From Gammaproteobacteria bacterium (GTDB lineage Bacteria > Pseudomonadota > Gammaproteobacteria > Methylococcales > Methylomonadaceae): a DNA stretch of 64,000 nt. The notes below the pieces were generated by a model, which did not search any database, was not told the DNA's origin, and was given only the letters and a program-made list of their open reading frames with translations. The position numbers and the translations under genes were made by a program. The DNA lies in the NCBI GenBank assembly GCA_018830325.1, contig JAHJSQ010000040.1:1-64000 (forward strand), given 5' to 3'. Below, piece by piece: positions 37,423 to 45,978 of this stretch (position 1 is the first letter of the stretch; each line of letters starts with the position of its first letter).

Positions 37423-38631
37423 ATGTATATAAATAAAAAGCAAAATGGTTGGCGATTGACTCTTGTAAGCGCGATACTGATGTCATCGGCGGTGCAGGCT
37501 GAAGATAAAGGGCTCATTGAGAGTTTAACGGGTTCCGATATCAACAAAACCGCGCCGATGCGCGATTTGGGTTTGAAATTCGGCGGCTGGGTTTCGGGCG
37601 GTATTGCAGGCAACCCGCACGATCCGCGCGACAAAACTAATGGTCCGGTAACATTCAACAACCGTGCGAACGAATTCCATATGCATCAATTATATGGCTA
37701 TATCGAAAAAGCGGTCGATACCGAGAGCAATAAGTGGGATTTGGGTTTTCGCGCGGACGTGGTTTACGGCGTTGATGCTTACTATACGACACAAGCTAAT
37801 TTCGACGATAATCTCGTTGTCGATTCTTCATCGCGATTCTATAAATTGGCATTTCCGCAAGTGTATGCCGAATTATTCGCGCCGATCGGCAACGGTTTGA
37901 CGACTAAGGTCGGTCACTTTTATACGATTATCGGCAATGAATTGGTTACCGCACCGGATAACTTCTTCTTTTCGCATGCTTATACGATGCAATATGGCGA
38001 ACCGTTTACGCATACCGGCGTATTAATGTCCTATCCTTTGACAAGTAACATTGAGTTGACGGGCGGGGTGGTCTCCGGTTGGGATTCATTCTTTCAGCAG
38101 CCTGCCAATTTCTTGGGCGGCGTGACTTATACGACCGACGATGAAAAAACAACATTGGCGGTTTCTTATATTACGGGCGATACCGTCGTTGCGGAAAGGG
38201 GCGACTCGGTTGATGGATCTAAAGTCGAGCGCCATCGTTCAATGTATAGTGTGGTGTTGTATCATGATTTTACCGACGAGCTGCACTATACCTTGCAGCA
38301 CGATTTAGGTGTGCAAGACAATGTTTACCAAAGGGGCGGCGATTCCAAGTGGTATGGCGTCAATCAGTATTTAACTTACGACGTCAATGATCAATTGGCT
38401 ACCGGTCTTCGTTTTGAATGGTTCCGTGATCAAGACGGGACTCAAGTTTCTGCCGCGGGCAATAAAAATCACTACTTCGCGATTACCGCGGGCGTGAATT
38501 ATTCTCCGCTATCCTGGTTAATGATTAGACCTGAAGTCAGGTACGACTGGGTGACCGGCGCCAATGAATTCGATGCCGGTGCGGCCAGTGATCAAGTGCT
38601 GATATCTGCGGATGCGATCATTCGTTTCTAG
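37423..38631 (+). CDS. Outer-membrane beta-barrel porin (BBP2/OmpL-like)
   Basis: The 402-residue protein has a signal peptide ending at VQA before EDKGLIESL. The remainder is a long run of alternating amphipathic strands with aromatic belts, ending in the classical C-terminal phenylalanine (ADAIIRF). Segments such as FGGWVSGGIAGNP and MHQLYGYIEKAVD fit the BBP2 porin family. AAAAAGGCGACACTT precedes the ATG. The gene stands alone. What passes through it is unknown. Confidence 0.85.
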   Translation: MYINKKQNGWRLTLVSAILMSSAVQAEDKGLIESLTGSDINKTAPMRDLGLKFGGWVSGGIAGNPHDPRDKTNGPVTFNNRANEFHMHQLYGYIEKAVDTESNKWDLGFRADVVYGVDAYYTTQANFDDNLVVDSSSRFYKLAFPQVYAELFAPIGNGLTTKVGHFYTIIGNELVTAPDNFFFSHAYTMQYGEPFTHTGVLMSYPLTSNIELTGGVVSGWDSFFQQPANFLGGVTYTTDDEKTTLAVSYITGDTVVAERGDSVDGSKVERHRSMYSVVLYHDFTDELHYTLQHDLGVQDNVYQRGGDSKWYGVNQYLTYDVNDQLATGLRFEWFRDQDGTQVSAAGNKNHYFAITAGVNYSPLSWLMIRPEVRYDWVTGANEFDAGAASDQVLISADAIIRF

Positions 38632-39169
38632 GGTTTTAAAAACGGCCTTGAATGGCAACATAAAGACGTTCAAGGAACTTTCGATTCTTTGTCTAGTGTT
38701 ACTCTTTTGATCGAAAAACCGTCTAAGAATAAAGGTATGAGGGTGTGTCTATCGAGGGCCGCCGTGAGCTTCCTTGTGGGGGAATGACGGTAGCGCTCGA
38801 GCGCCAAGGATGGCGTGTATTGGAGCGCCAACAGTAGGCGCTTAAGGTGATACAGGGCAGAAAAATGCCCCTGCATTTTCTGCATTCATTACATTCATGT
38901 AACTCAGCAATTGCCGAGGAGCAAAAATCTGCAAACGCCATGGATGGTGTGAATGCAGATTTTGCAGGAGCAAAAATCTGCCCTGCTGCCGACATCCTTG
39001 CTGGCCACACATCATGCCTTCATATAAACTAGCCATTTTTTGAGTATACAGGCATTAGTAAGATCCTGTGCGTAGTTCAAAGAGGGTGTAAAAGCGGATT
39101 TTGCTCCAGCAAAATCTGCCAAGCACTTCAATACCTAAGTTATCTAGTGAGTTTTTTGGTTTGTTTCCC
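38632..39169. repeat. Intergenic repeats after the porin gene
   Basis: R4 copy 2 (38701-38766) is followed by a block (about 38848-38998) that is over 90 percent identical by eye to 57421-57566. That block carries GGCAGAAAAATG, ACTCAGCAATTGCCGAGGAG and the inverted pair GATTTTGC/GCAAAAATC. Frames on both strands here are repeat artefacts. Confidence 0.75.
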
Positions 39170-39523
39170 TTAAAATTCAGAAAGTTCCTCTGCCATCTGC
39201 CGATGAAACTCGGCCATTTTGCGGCTATCTTCGGCTGCTACTTCCAGGTCTCTTGTCATCTTGGCGGCTTGCGATTTCAGTCCATGAATCCTTTTGCCTT
39301 GCTTCCAAGGTCGGGCTCTGTATTCCCTGAGCATTTGCCGTTCTTCTTCTGCATTAGCTTCCAGGGTTTTTGCAACTTCATCGTAATGTTCGGCCAAACG
39401 CAAATGGTCTTCGCGCGTTTGCGCTGTTTTTAAGGCATGCGCCCAGTTGGAGGACGTTGTAGGTTGAGAAGCGCAAGCCGTTAACATGGTCGAAACACAA
39501 AAAATTAAAAGAATTTTTTTCAT
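39170..39523 (-). CDS. Predicted lipoprotein with helical domain
   Basis: The signal peptide MKKILLIFCVSTMLTAC ends in a lipobox (LTAC), so Cys17 would carry the lipid anchor. The mature ~100 residues are helical and highly charged, with the HYDEVAKTLEANAEEERQML and EDSRKMAEFHRQMAEELSEF segments suggesting a helical bundle. The start at 39523 fits a lipoprotein signal; the frame runs 12 codons further. No family name is certain. Confidence 0.75.
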   Translation of the reverse strand: MKKILLIFCVSTMLTACASQPTTSSNWAHALKTAQTREDHLRLAEHYDEVAKTLEANAEEERQMLREYRARPWKQGKRIHGLKSQAAKMTRDLEVAAEDSRKMAEFHRQMAEELSEF

Positions 39524-39901
39524 TGTCATCAATATTTTCCTGTAACTGAAGATTCCCACAAATTATAAAAACTGCTGAGACCCGGGGTCAACCTACAAGT
39601 TCAATTCTTAATGAATGGGCATGAGATAAGTTAGGCCGCTGACTACGCGATTTTTGTTCGTATTGAAGGAGCGCAAACAGGCCTTAAGGATTTGGTCGTA
39701 AATAACTTCCCCATTTTAAGGGGCGGTTGCTCAATTGGCAGGTGTCGGCGGCTCAGCGTCCTGTCAAACGAGTCACTGAATATCCACTAAGCCTACTTCT
39801 TATAGAAGTTATTTTGTGAGCATTCCTTAATTTTGAGTATAAAGCAAGTGTTATGGAGATAAGGGGGGGGTGGGAAGGGTGTGTTTTTAAATGTTTATGC
39901 A

Positions 39902-40007
39902 AATGATATTGATTACTATTAGCGATTGTTGTATTGTATTCGCTAACTTTTTTGATCTATAAAAATCATTCCGGCTTGCTTCCGGTTATAAAACAATCAA
40001 TATCATT
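39902..40007 (+). promoter_or_regulatory. Two inverted Fur-like boxes before the TonB-receptor gene
   Basis: AATGATATTGATT (39902-39914) is repeated as its exact reverse complement AATCAATATCATT (39995-40007). Each resembles half of the AT-rich Fur operator (GATAATGATAATC). The second ends 12 bases before the ATG. Iron control of the receptor is inferred. Confidence 0.5.
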
Positions 40008-40019
40008 TGTGGGGGAGTT

Positions 40020-42317
40020 ATGTTTCATTCGAAACGCGTCATTGGGTCGTTATCTTTGGCCTGTTTATCATTTGGGATAGCGCCTCAGGCGCAAGGTGTC
40101 GATAAGGATGCTCCGCCGACCGTGCTCGATACGGTTAAGATTATCGGCGATCCTGACAAGGCTCGGGATATGCCCGCGTCGGCACATTACATCGATACTA
40201 GCGATATTCGCGATCAAACCTATAGCGATATCAATCGAATTTTACGTAAGGCCCCCGGCGTTAATATCCGCGAAGAAGATGGTTTCGGTCTGTTTCCGAA
40301 CATCAGTTTCCGTGGGGTCGATACGACGCGCAGCGCTAAAATCACCGTAATGGAAGACGGCGTGTTGACGGCTCCGGCCCCTTATTCTGCGCCTGCCGCT
40401 TATTTTAATCCGGCCGGCGGTCGTATGAGCGGCATCGAGGTCATGAAAGGCGGCAGTCAGGTCAAATACGGTCCGCATATTACCGGCGGGGTGTTGAACT
40501 ATCTGTCAACGCCGATTCCCGAAGACGGCAAGGCCTATCTGAAGACGATTTACGGCAGTTACGATGAAGTCCGCTCGCACGGTTATGTCGGCAACACTCA
40601 TGATACCGAGTTCGGCCGCTTCGGTTATCTGGTCGAGGGTTTTTATCGGCGGTCCGACGGCTTCAAGACGATCGATTCGACCGCCGGTTTTGAAGGCAGT
40701 GATGATACCGGTTTTTCACAAGTTGAACCGATGGTGCGTTTGATGTGGGAGCCGAATACCGAAATGTACCAAAGACTCGAGGTCAAGTTCGGCTATTCGA
40801 ACATGGATGCCGACGAAACCTATCTTGGCTTGAGCGAAACCGATTTTAGAAACGATCCCTACCGGCGCTATGCGGCATCGCGTTTCGATAACATCACGAC
40901 TGAGCATTTCAGAGGCTTCGCACGGTATTTCATTTCGCCGACCGACGATTTGGATATCGTCACGACGGCTTACTATAGTGAATTCGCAAGGAATTGGAGT
41001 AAATTGAATGATATTCGGAGTCGTGCTGGTGGTTTGTCAGGTAATATGGGGTTGTCAAGCGCATTGGCAGGGGGGGCTTCCGGAGGAGGTTTTTCCGGGG
41101 ATGGTCTTCAATGTCTTAGAGGCAATCTCGCTTGCGGGCTTAGAGTTAGAGACAATAACCGTGAATACTATTTAGGCGGCGTAGAGTCGGTTGCGAATTA
41201 CCGCTTCGATTTGGGCAATACGCATCACGAAATGAGTGGTGGTTTCCGCTATCACGAAGACGGTGAAAAACGTTTTCAGCATCAAATTACCCATTTTCAG
41301 GATGCGAGCGGTGCTATTATCGGTAGTAACTTTGGCGAACCGGATACGTTGCCCGGTGGTCAGGCTAACAGACGGCAGGATACGCGTGCTTATGCGTTTT
41401 TCCTGAAGGATCGTATCGAATTCGGTAATTGGGGTTTCACTCCGGGGGTTCGTTACGAACATTTGTATCAAGAGAATAAAAATTTCCAAAATCCTACGCA
41501 AGATGGATCCAGCTCATTGGATATGTATGCCGGCGGTGCAAGCTTGGATTATAAATTTAATGAGGATCTAATGGTGTTCGGTAGCGTACATCGAGGCTTT
41601 TCGCCGCCTGGACCCCAAAATGCTGTCGTCGATGGTTTAACCGAAGAAACCAGTAATGCTTACGAATTGGGTGCGCGTTATACTCGTGGCGCGTTTTCTG
41701 CCGAAGTTATCGGTTTCTATACTCAATTCGAGAATTTATTGGTTGTCGATAGTATAGGAGGTACCGGTAGCGGCAACAGCGAAAACTTCGGAGAAGTCGA
41801 TTCGCGCGGCGTGGAGGTCGCTCTTAATTTCGACGCAGGACAGGCTTTTGGTTTGGGATTCCGTAATCCATACTTCGTATCTTTTACCTATACCGATACC
41901 GTGCAATTAAACGATGCTGCTTCAGAGGATGCAGAGTCGATATTCAGTTTCGGCAAAAAAGGTAATCGCATGCCGTATATTCCCGAGTATGCGGTCAGCT
42001 TCGGTAGCGGTATACACTTTGATAAATGGGGTGTCGACGTTACTGGTAACTATGTTGGCGAAACGTTTACGAGTGCCAGCAATACTTCTCAGCAGTTGGA
42101 TGGTAATGGCAACCCCGATTCGCGTTTCGGTAAAACCGACGATTATGTGGTTGTCGACGTGGCCGCTTATTATCAAGTGACCAAAGAAATCAAGCTACTC
42201 GGTGGCGTGCAAAATGCCAATAATGAAGAGTATAACGTATCGAGACAGCCACATGGCCCTCGTCCCGGCATGCCGATTTTTGCCTACGGCGGCTTCGAGC
42301 TAGACTTCGATATTTAA
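40020..42317 (+). CDS. TonB-dependent outer-membrane receptor (FecA-like)
   Basis: The 765-residue protein has a signal peptide, a TonB-box-like stretch (PTVLDTVKIIG), a plug domain (PASAHYIDTSDIRD...ILRKAPGVNIREEDGFGLFPNISFRGVDTTRSAKITVMEDG) and a 22-strand barrel ending FELDFDI. The plug pattern resembles ferric-citrate or hydroxamate receptors. A Gly/Ser-rich loop at about residues 335-380 contains two nearby cysteines (LQCLRGNLACG). GGGGGAG precedes the ATG, and the Fur-like boxes upstream suggest iron uptake. The ligand is unknown, and no regulator or TonB gene is adjacent. Confidence 0.9.
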   Translation: MFHSKRVIGSLSLACLSFGIAPQAQGVDKDAPPTVLDTVKIIGDPDKARDMPASAHYIDTSDIRDQTYSDINRILRKAPGVNIREEDGFGLFPNISFRGVDTTRSAKITVMEDGVLTAPAPYSAPAAYFNPAGGRMSGIEVMKGGSQVKYGPHITGGVLNYLSTPIPEDGKAYLKTIYGSYDEVRSHGYVGNTHDTEFGRFGYLVEGFYRRSDGFKTIDSTAGFEGSDDTGFSQVEPMVRLMWEPNTEMYQRLEVKFGYSNMDADETYLGLSETDFRNDPYRRYAASRFDNITTEHFRGFARYFISPTDDLDIVTTAYYSEFARNWSKLNDIRSRAGGLSGNMGLSSALAGGASGGGFSGDGLQCLRGNLACGLRVRDNNREYYLGGVESVANYRFDLGNTHHEMSGGFRYHEDGEKRFQHQITHFQDASGAIIGSNFGEPDTLPGGQANRRQDTRAYAFFLKDRIEFGNWGFTPGVRYEHLYQENKNFQNPTQDGSSSLDMYAGGASLDYKFNEDLMVFGSVHRGFSPPGPQNAVVDGLTEETSNAYELGARYTRGAFSAEVIGFYTQFENLLVVDSIGGTGSGNSENFGEVDSRGVEVALNFDAGQAFGLGFRNPYFVSFTYTDTVQLNDAASEDAESIFSFGKKGNRMPYIPEYAVSFGSGIHFDKWGVDVTGNYVGETFTSASNTSQQLDGNGNPDSRFGKTDDYVVVDVAAYYQVTKEIKLLGGVQNANNEEYNVSRQPHGPRPGMPIFAYGGFELDFDI

Positions 42318-42381
42318 GTTTGTCTTGACCGGCCTGGAGCTGGCCGGACTTAGGGCAAAATCGAGTGACCCTTCCGAATCA

Positions 42382-42404
42382 AGCACAAGGATGTGCTCTT
42401 TTTT
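42382..42404 (+). terminator. Terminator after the TonB receptor gene
   Basis: Stem AGCACA/TGTGCT with a 4-base loop is followed by C and six T, 65 bases after the stop codon. Confidence 0.7.
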
Positions 42405-42419
42405 CTCGATTGGCGAGCG

Positions 42420-43172
42420 TTAGTCGCTACACATGACCCCGCCTGCCCAAGCGAAAAAGAGAAGTCCACCAATTCTTGCGCTGATTGCGGCATTGAATGG
42501 ACTTAATTTTTCGAGCGTTATGATCAAGGTTAATACCAGCATGCCGGTAATATTCATCAGGCCAACCGAAAACATCACGAGCATTTCTGCCCAGCAACAG
42601 CCCAAGCAAACAACTCCATGTTGTGTGCCCATTCGATAAGCTCCCATTGATCCATCGAGCCATCGGTTCATTAAAAAACCGACCGGGCTTTGGCAATAGC
42701 TTAGGCAAGCATTTTTAGTCGGGGAAAACTGATAGGTGCCGGCCAGTAATAGTATCGCAATTGCGAGACCCCGATTGTTGTTGTCCATCATCGGAGACAG
42801 CCAGAGCAGTCCGTGCATTTGCCACTGCAATAGCGTCAATACGGTGCTGAATAAAAGCCAGATGCTCAAATAGCCGAGCACGAACAGCGAGGATAAACGA
42901 AAAAGGTTTTGACCTCGTTTGCGGCAAATGGTGGCAAATGCCAGCACGGTCGGAAATGCGGAAGGGAGCATCATCGCGATCATCATGACGGCCCACATAG
43001 AAAAGACGATACCGAAATCGAAGGCCGACCATGCTGAAGTCGCGGAGGGCGGCATCCACATTTCCGTCATTGGCGTTTCGGTCATGTAACGGTATTGCCA
43101 GAATACCCCGGCCCATGCCATGAGATTAACGGCCAGTAAGGCCGCAAACAGCGTATTTTGGGTTCGGGTCAC
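42420..43172 (-). CDS. DUF2182 family membrane protein
   Basis: The 250-residue protein has about six membrane helices. It includes the conserved WAVMMIAMMLPSAFPTVLAFA segment and the Cys/His-containing SPTKNACLSYCQSP and GVVCLGCCWAEM stretches typical of DUF2182, described as a putative metal-binding membrane family. It starts 3 bases after the DUF1326 stop. DUF2182 and DUF1326 genes are commonly neighbours. Function unknown; metal handling is a guess from the cysteines. Confidence 0.85.
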   Translation of the reverse strand: MTRTQNTLFAALLAVNLMAWAGVFWQYRYMTETPMTEMWMPPSATSAWSAFDFGIVFSMWAVMMIAMMLPSAFPTVLAFATICRKRGQNLFRLSSLFVLGYLSIWLLFSTVLTLLQWQMHGLLWLSPMMDNNNRGLAIAILLLAGTYQFSPTKNACLSYCQSPVGFLMNRWLDGSMGAYRMGTQHGVVCLGCCWAEMLVMFSVGLMNITGMLVLTLIITLEKLSPFNAAISARIGGLLFFAWAGGVMCSD

Positions 43173-43175
43173 GAC

Positions 43176-43787
43176 TTAGGGGCGGTATTCGAAGTTGGAG
43201 TAAAAGCCGTTGCGTTCCGAGAAGGTCCAGTCGTATTGATAATCTTTGTAACGGTAATGTTTGGAGCGGGCGACGATCGAGGCGTGTGAGGGAACCACGC
43301 ACAGAGGCGGATTGCTGATTGTCGATTCGCCGCCGGATATGCCTTGAATGCTTTCGATTTCGGCTTCGGCGATGCCCGGAATGCTCAGACGGCGTTGGTT
43401 GTTTTCGGACGAATAATGTATCGGCGTTTTTTCGATGCCGAGCACTTCACTCACTAAACTCATCAAAATTTGCGGATGTCCGCCCGCGCGGCCGCCGAAG
43501 ATTTCGGTAATCGCGTTTGCTTGATCGTCGTCAGCGCGGTCGTCGATATAGAGCGCGGCTTGCCAGTTGCCTTCGATCATCGTCCCTGGCGAGTAGCAGG
43601 CCAGGACTACATTAAGATTGTCGAGCGAAACCTCTTGGTAATGGCCTGTTTCGATATGCCAAGCGACCAGTAATTTACAGGTGCCTTCGCTAGGTGGTTT
43701 CAGCCATATGCAAGGGCAGGCAGTTTCGCAGTTACAAGCTTCAAAATAGCCGCCTTTTAAATGCCAAGTTTTATCGGTCTGGTTCAT
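43176..43787 (-). CDS. DUF1326 family protein
   Basis: A soluble 203-residue protein with the diagnostic N-terminal motif GGYFEACNCETACPC. It has three cysteines within six residues and a further Cys (GTCK) nearby, a plausible metal or thiol centre. It is flanked by SDR and DUF2182 genes at 3-10 bases, in an operon led by carbonic anhydrase. The family has no established biochemical role. Confidence 0.87.
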   Translation of the reverse strand: MNQTDKTWHLKGGYFEACNCETACPCIWLKPPSEGTCKLLVAWHIETGHYQEVSLDNLNVVLACYSPGTMIEGNWQAALYIDDRADDDQANAITEIFGGRAGGHPQILMSLVSEVLGIEKTPIHYSSENNQRRLSIPGIAEAEIESIQGISGGESTISNPPLCVVPSHASIVARSKHYRYKDYQYDWTFSERNGFYSNFEYRP

Positions 43788-43796
43788 AACGTTCTG

Positions 43797-44531
43797 TCAA
43801 AAAGATTCTTTAAAAGGTCGCAAGTCGAGTTCGTGTGTCCAGGCGCTCGGGTGTTGTTGATGCATCGCCCAATAGGTGTCGGCGATTGCATCGAGTTGCA
43901 TCAAGCCTTCCGGACCCTTTTGTGCGACAAACTCGGGGAATTGCGTTCTGGCTCGTTCTCCATCGATTACACCGTCGAGAATTGTATGCACGACATGAAT
44001 CCCGCGCGGTGAGAATTCTCGCGCCATGCCTTGCGCCAAGGCTCTAAGTCCGGCTTTGGCGGAAGCGAAAGCGGTAAACGGCGGCTTTGCTCTTAGCGAA
44101 GCGGTGGCGCCTGTAAAAAACAGCGTGCCTTTGCCGTGTTCGAGCATGAGAGAGACGGCTTCCTTGCCGAATAAAAATCCACCCAAACAATTTTGCTGCC
44201 ACAAACGAGAGAATGTTTCGTTTTCGGTTTCCAAAAGAGGGCTACGAATATTACTGTCGACATTGTAGGCGGCAATTTCGAGCGGATAGCCTTGTAAGGC
44301 TATCGTTTCGAAAAGATGCTCAATGTCGTGCTCAACCGTTGCATCGGCGACGACTAAGGTGGCCGATCCGCCTTGTTGGCGAATGGTTTTGGCCACATGT
44401 AGCAGCTTATCTTCACTTCGTCCTGCAATAAAAACGTGCAAACCTTTGGACGAAAAACATTTGGCGAGTGTGGCGCCCAGGCCTTGTTCCGGACCTACCC
44501 CAATGACTACGGCTGAACATGGCTTCTGCAT
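43797..44531 (-). CDS. Short-chain dehydrogenase/reductase (SDR)
   Basis: A 244-residue NAD(P)-binding oxidoreductase. The Rossmann glycine motif is GVGPEQGLGATLA. Arg38 after FIAGR favours NADP. The usual catalytic Ser and YxxxK are not plain: TGATASL precedes FTAFASAKAGL, where Tyr is replaced by Phe, Ala or Ser before Lys. This looks like an atypical (possibly non-catalytic or altered) SDR. It sits 2 bases after carbonic anhydrase and 9 before DUF1326. Confidence 0.85.
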   Translation of the reverse strand: MQKPCSAVVIGVGPEQGLGATLAKCFSSKGLHVFIAGRSEDKLLHVAKTIRQQGGSATLVVADATVEHDIEHLFETIALQGYPLEIAAYNVDSNIRSPLLETENETFSRLWQQNCLGGFLFGKEAVSLMLEHGKGTLFFTGATASLRAKPPFTAFASAKAGLRALAQGMAREFSPRGIHVVHTILDGVIDGERARTQFPEFVAQKGPEGLMQLDAIADTYWAMHQQHPSAWTHELDLRPFKESF

Positions 44532-44533
44532 CT

Positions 44534-45109
44534 TTAAGCGCGTCCCGCCGCAGTCGCTTCGGGAACTTCTATCAATTTACCGTTTTTAACATCATAGATA
44601 TAACCGTAAATCGGAATATCGGACGGTACCAACGGATTGTTTCTGATGCGCATCACGTCCTCCGTCACGCTTTGCGCCTGATCCTTGATGGTCAGCCAAT
44701 TGATGTATTTGCCGTCGGTGCAACCGGGGCCTTCGCAACTGTCATGCCAGCCATCGGCATCGACCGAGGCGGTTTTTAGACTGCTAGATAATAAATCGCC
44801 CATAATTTCATTCGTGAAGGTTTCCATGCCGCAGTCGGTATGATGGATCACGAACCATTCGCGGGTGCCCAAGAGTTTGTAGGAAATGACTAGCGAACGG
44901 ATTGCGTCGTCACTGGCGCGTCCACCGGCATTGCGGATGACGTGAGCGTCACCTTCGGAAAGGCCTGCGTATTTGGCGGGGTCGAGACGAGCGTCCATGC
45001 AAGTTAGGATTGCGAAACGACGTCCGGGCGGCATCGGCAGATCGCCTTTGTCGAAACTGTTGGCGTATTCGCGGTTGGCAAGTAAAACTTCATTCAATAC
45101 ATTGCTCAT
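44534..45109 (-). CDS. Beta-class carbonic anhydrase
   Basis: It catalyses interconversion of CO2 and bicarbonate. The zinc ligands are in TCMDARLDP (Cys with the Asp/Arg dyad) and HHTDCGM (His and Cys). The 191-residue length fits the compact bacterial beta-CA group with a long insertion (about 120-150) carrying CEGPGC. GAGGAGAAACAC before the ATG is a strong ribosome binding site. It leads a four-gene operon with an SDR, DUF1326 and DUF2182. Confidence 0.92.
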   Translation of the reverse strand: MSNVLNEVLLANREYANSFDKGDLPMPPGRRFAILTCMDARLDPAKYAGLSEGDAHVIRNAGGRASDDAIRSLVISYKLLGTREWFVIHHTDCGMETFTNEIMGDLLSSSLKTASVDADGWHDSCEGPGCTDGKYINWLTIKDQAQSVTEDVMRIRNNPLVPSDIPIYGYIYDVKNGKLIEVPEATAAGRA

Positions 45110-45157
45110 GTGTTTCTCCTCATTATTATTGTTGGTGACGCGCGGTAACTTATGCGT

Positions 45158-45814
45158 CTAATTAATTTTACCGAATATTAAAGAAAAGTTATTGGCTGGC
45201 ATATCGATTTGTTCTTTTAGTTCCATGCCGTGTCTTTCGGCCGCTTTTCTGAGGTCGGCCACATCTTTTAAGCCCCATTCAGGAACGCCGGCAGAGCTCA
45301 GCGTTTCATGAAATTCTTTGTTGCTATCGGTCGTAAAGGAATCTTCGACTTTAAATGGGCCGTAAATCAGCAGAATGCCTTCGTCAGTTAAAAGATGCGA
45401 CGCGCACTCCATCATACCATCGGCAATTGTTATTGGCGCAACTTGAAAAATGTTTATGCAAAAAATGGCTGAAAAGCTATTCGGGGGGCCGGGGTTGAAC
45501 CAGGTTTCAGGGTCGGTTAGATCAAGGTGTGAGGGGTCGGCAATGTTGTCGTTGTTGTGCTCCGTGGATAATTTTTTGATGTTATTGAAGACTTCTATGT
45601 CTTTATCCGACGGATGAAAATGCAAGTGGTCGAAATGCGGTGCAAAATAATTGATGTGCATGCCGCTGCCGCTGGCCATTTCGAGAACGCGGCTCGGGTC
45701 TTTTGGTAGTTTTTCTTTTAATACGCCCAGTAGCGGGTCTCGATTTCGACTGCCGGCCCACGCAACATATTCGCTAAGCGGATGTGGGTCTAAAGGAGGT
45801 CTGTCTTGATTCAT
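45158..45814 (-). CDS. DUF938 family SAM-dependent methyltransferase-like protein
   Basis: The 218-residue protein has a class I methyltransferase core with SAM motif VLEMASGSGMHINYFAP. The family pattern HPLSEYVAWAGSRNRDPLLGVL at the N-terminus and FCINIFQVAPI mid-chain are typical of DUF938 (METTL26-like). The substrate is unknown. It is divergent from the sigma-54 activator gene with a 164-base spacer. Confidence 0.87.
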   Translation of the reverse strand: MNQDRPPLDPHPLSEYVAWAGSRNRDPLLGVLKEKLPKDPSRVLEMASGSGMHINYFAPHFDHLHFHPSDKDIEVFNNIKKLSTEHNNDNIADPSHLDLTDPETWFNPGPPNSFSAIFCINIFQVAPITIADGMMECASHLLTDEGILLIYGPFKVEDSFTTDSNKEFHETLSSAGVPEWGLKDVADLRKAAERHGMELKEQIDMPANNFSLIFGKIN

Positions 45815-45930
45815 GGTTTAAATCCTCTTTTTATGGGTAGCACGTTCAATAAAGCATTCTTTATGCCAATCAACTTAATAATAAAAATAATTTTGATAAC
45901 AATGGGTTAGCTATTCCAGTGGTGTGTTTT

Positions 45931-45967
45931 GTGAAATTATGTTTCAATTAGTGAAATTAATTTTCAC
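45931..45967 (+). promoter_or_regulatory. Tandem TGAAA/TTTCA dyads upstream of the sigma-54 activator
   Basis: GTGAAA(N5)TTTCAC occupies 45951-45967, and a second, weaker dyad, TGAAA(N5)TTTCA, occupies 45932-45946. The second lies 11 bases before the ATG. They look like an operator for autoregulation or for control of the divergent methyltransferase. Confidence 0.45.
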
Positions 45968-45978
45968 AAGGGTGCTGC

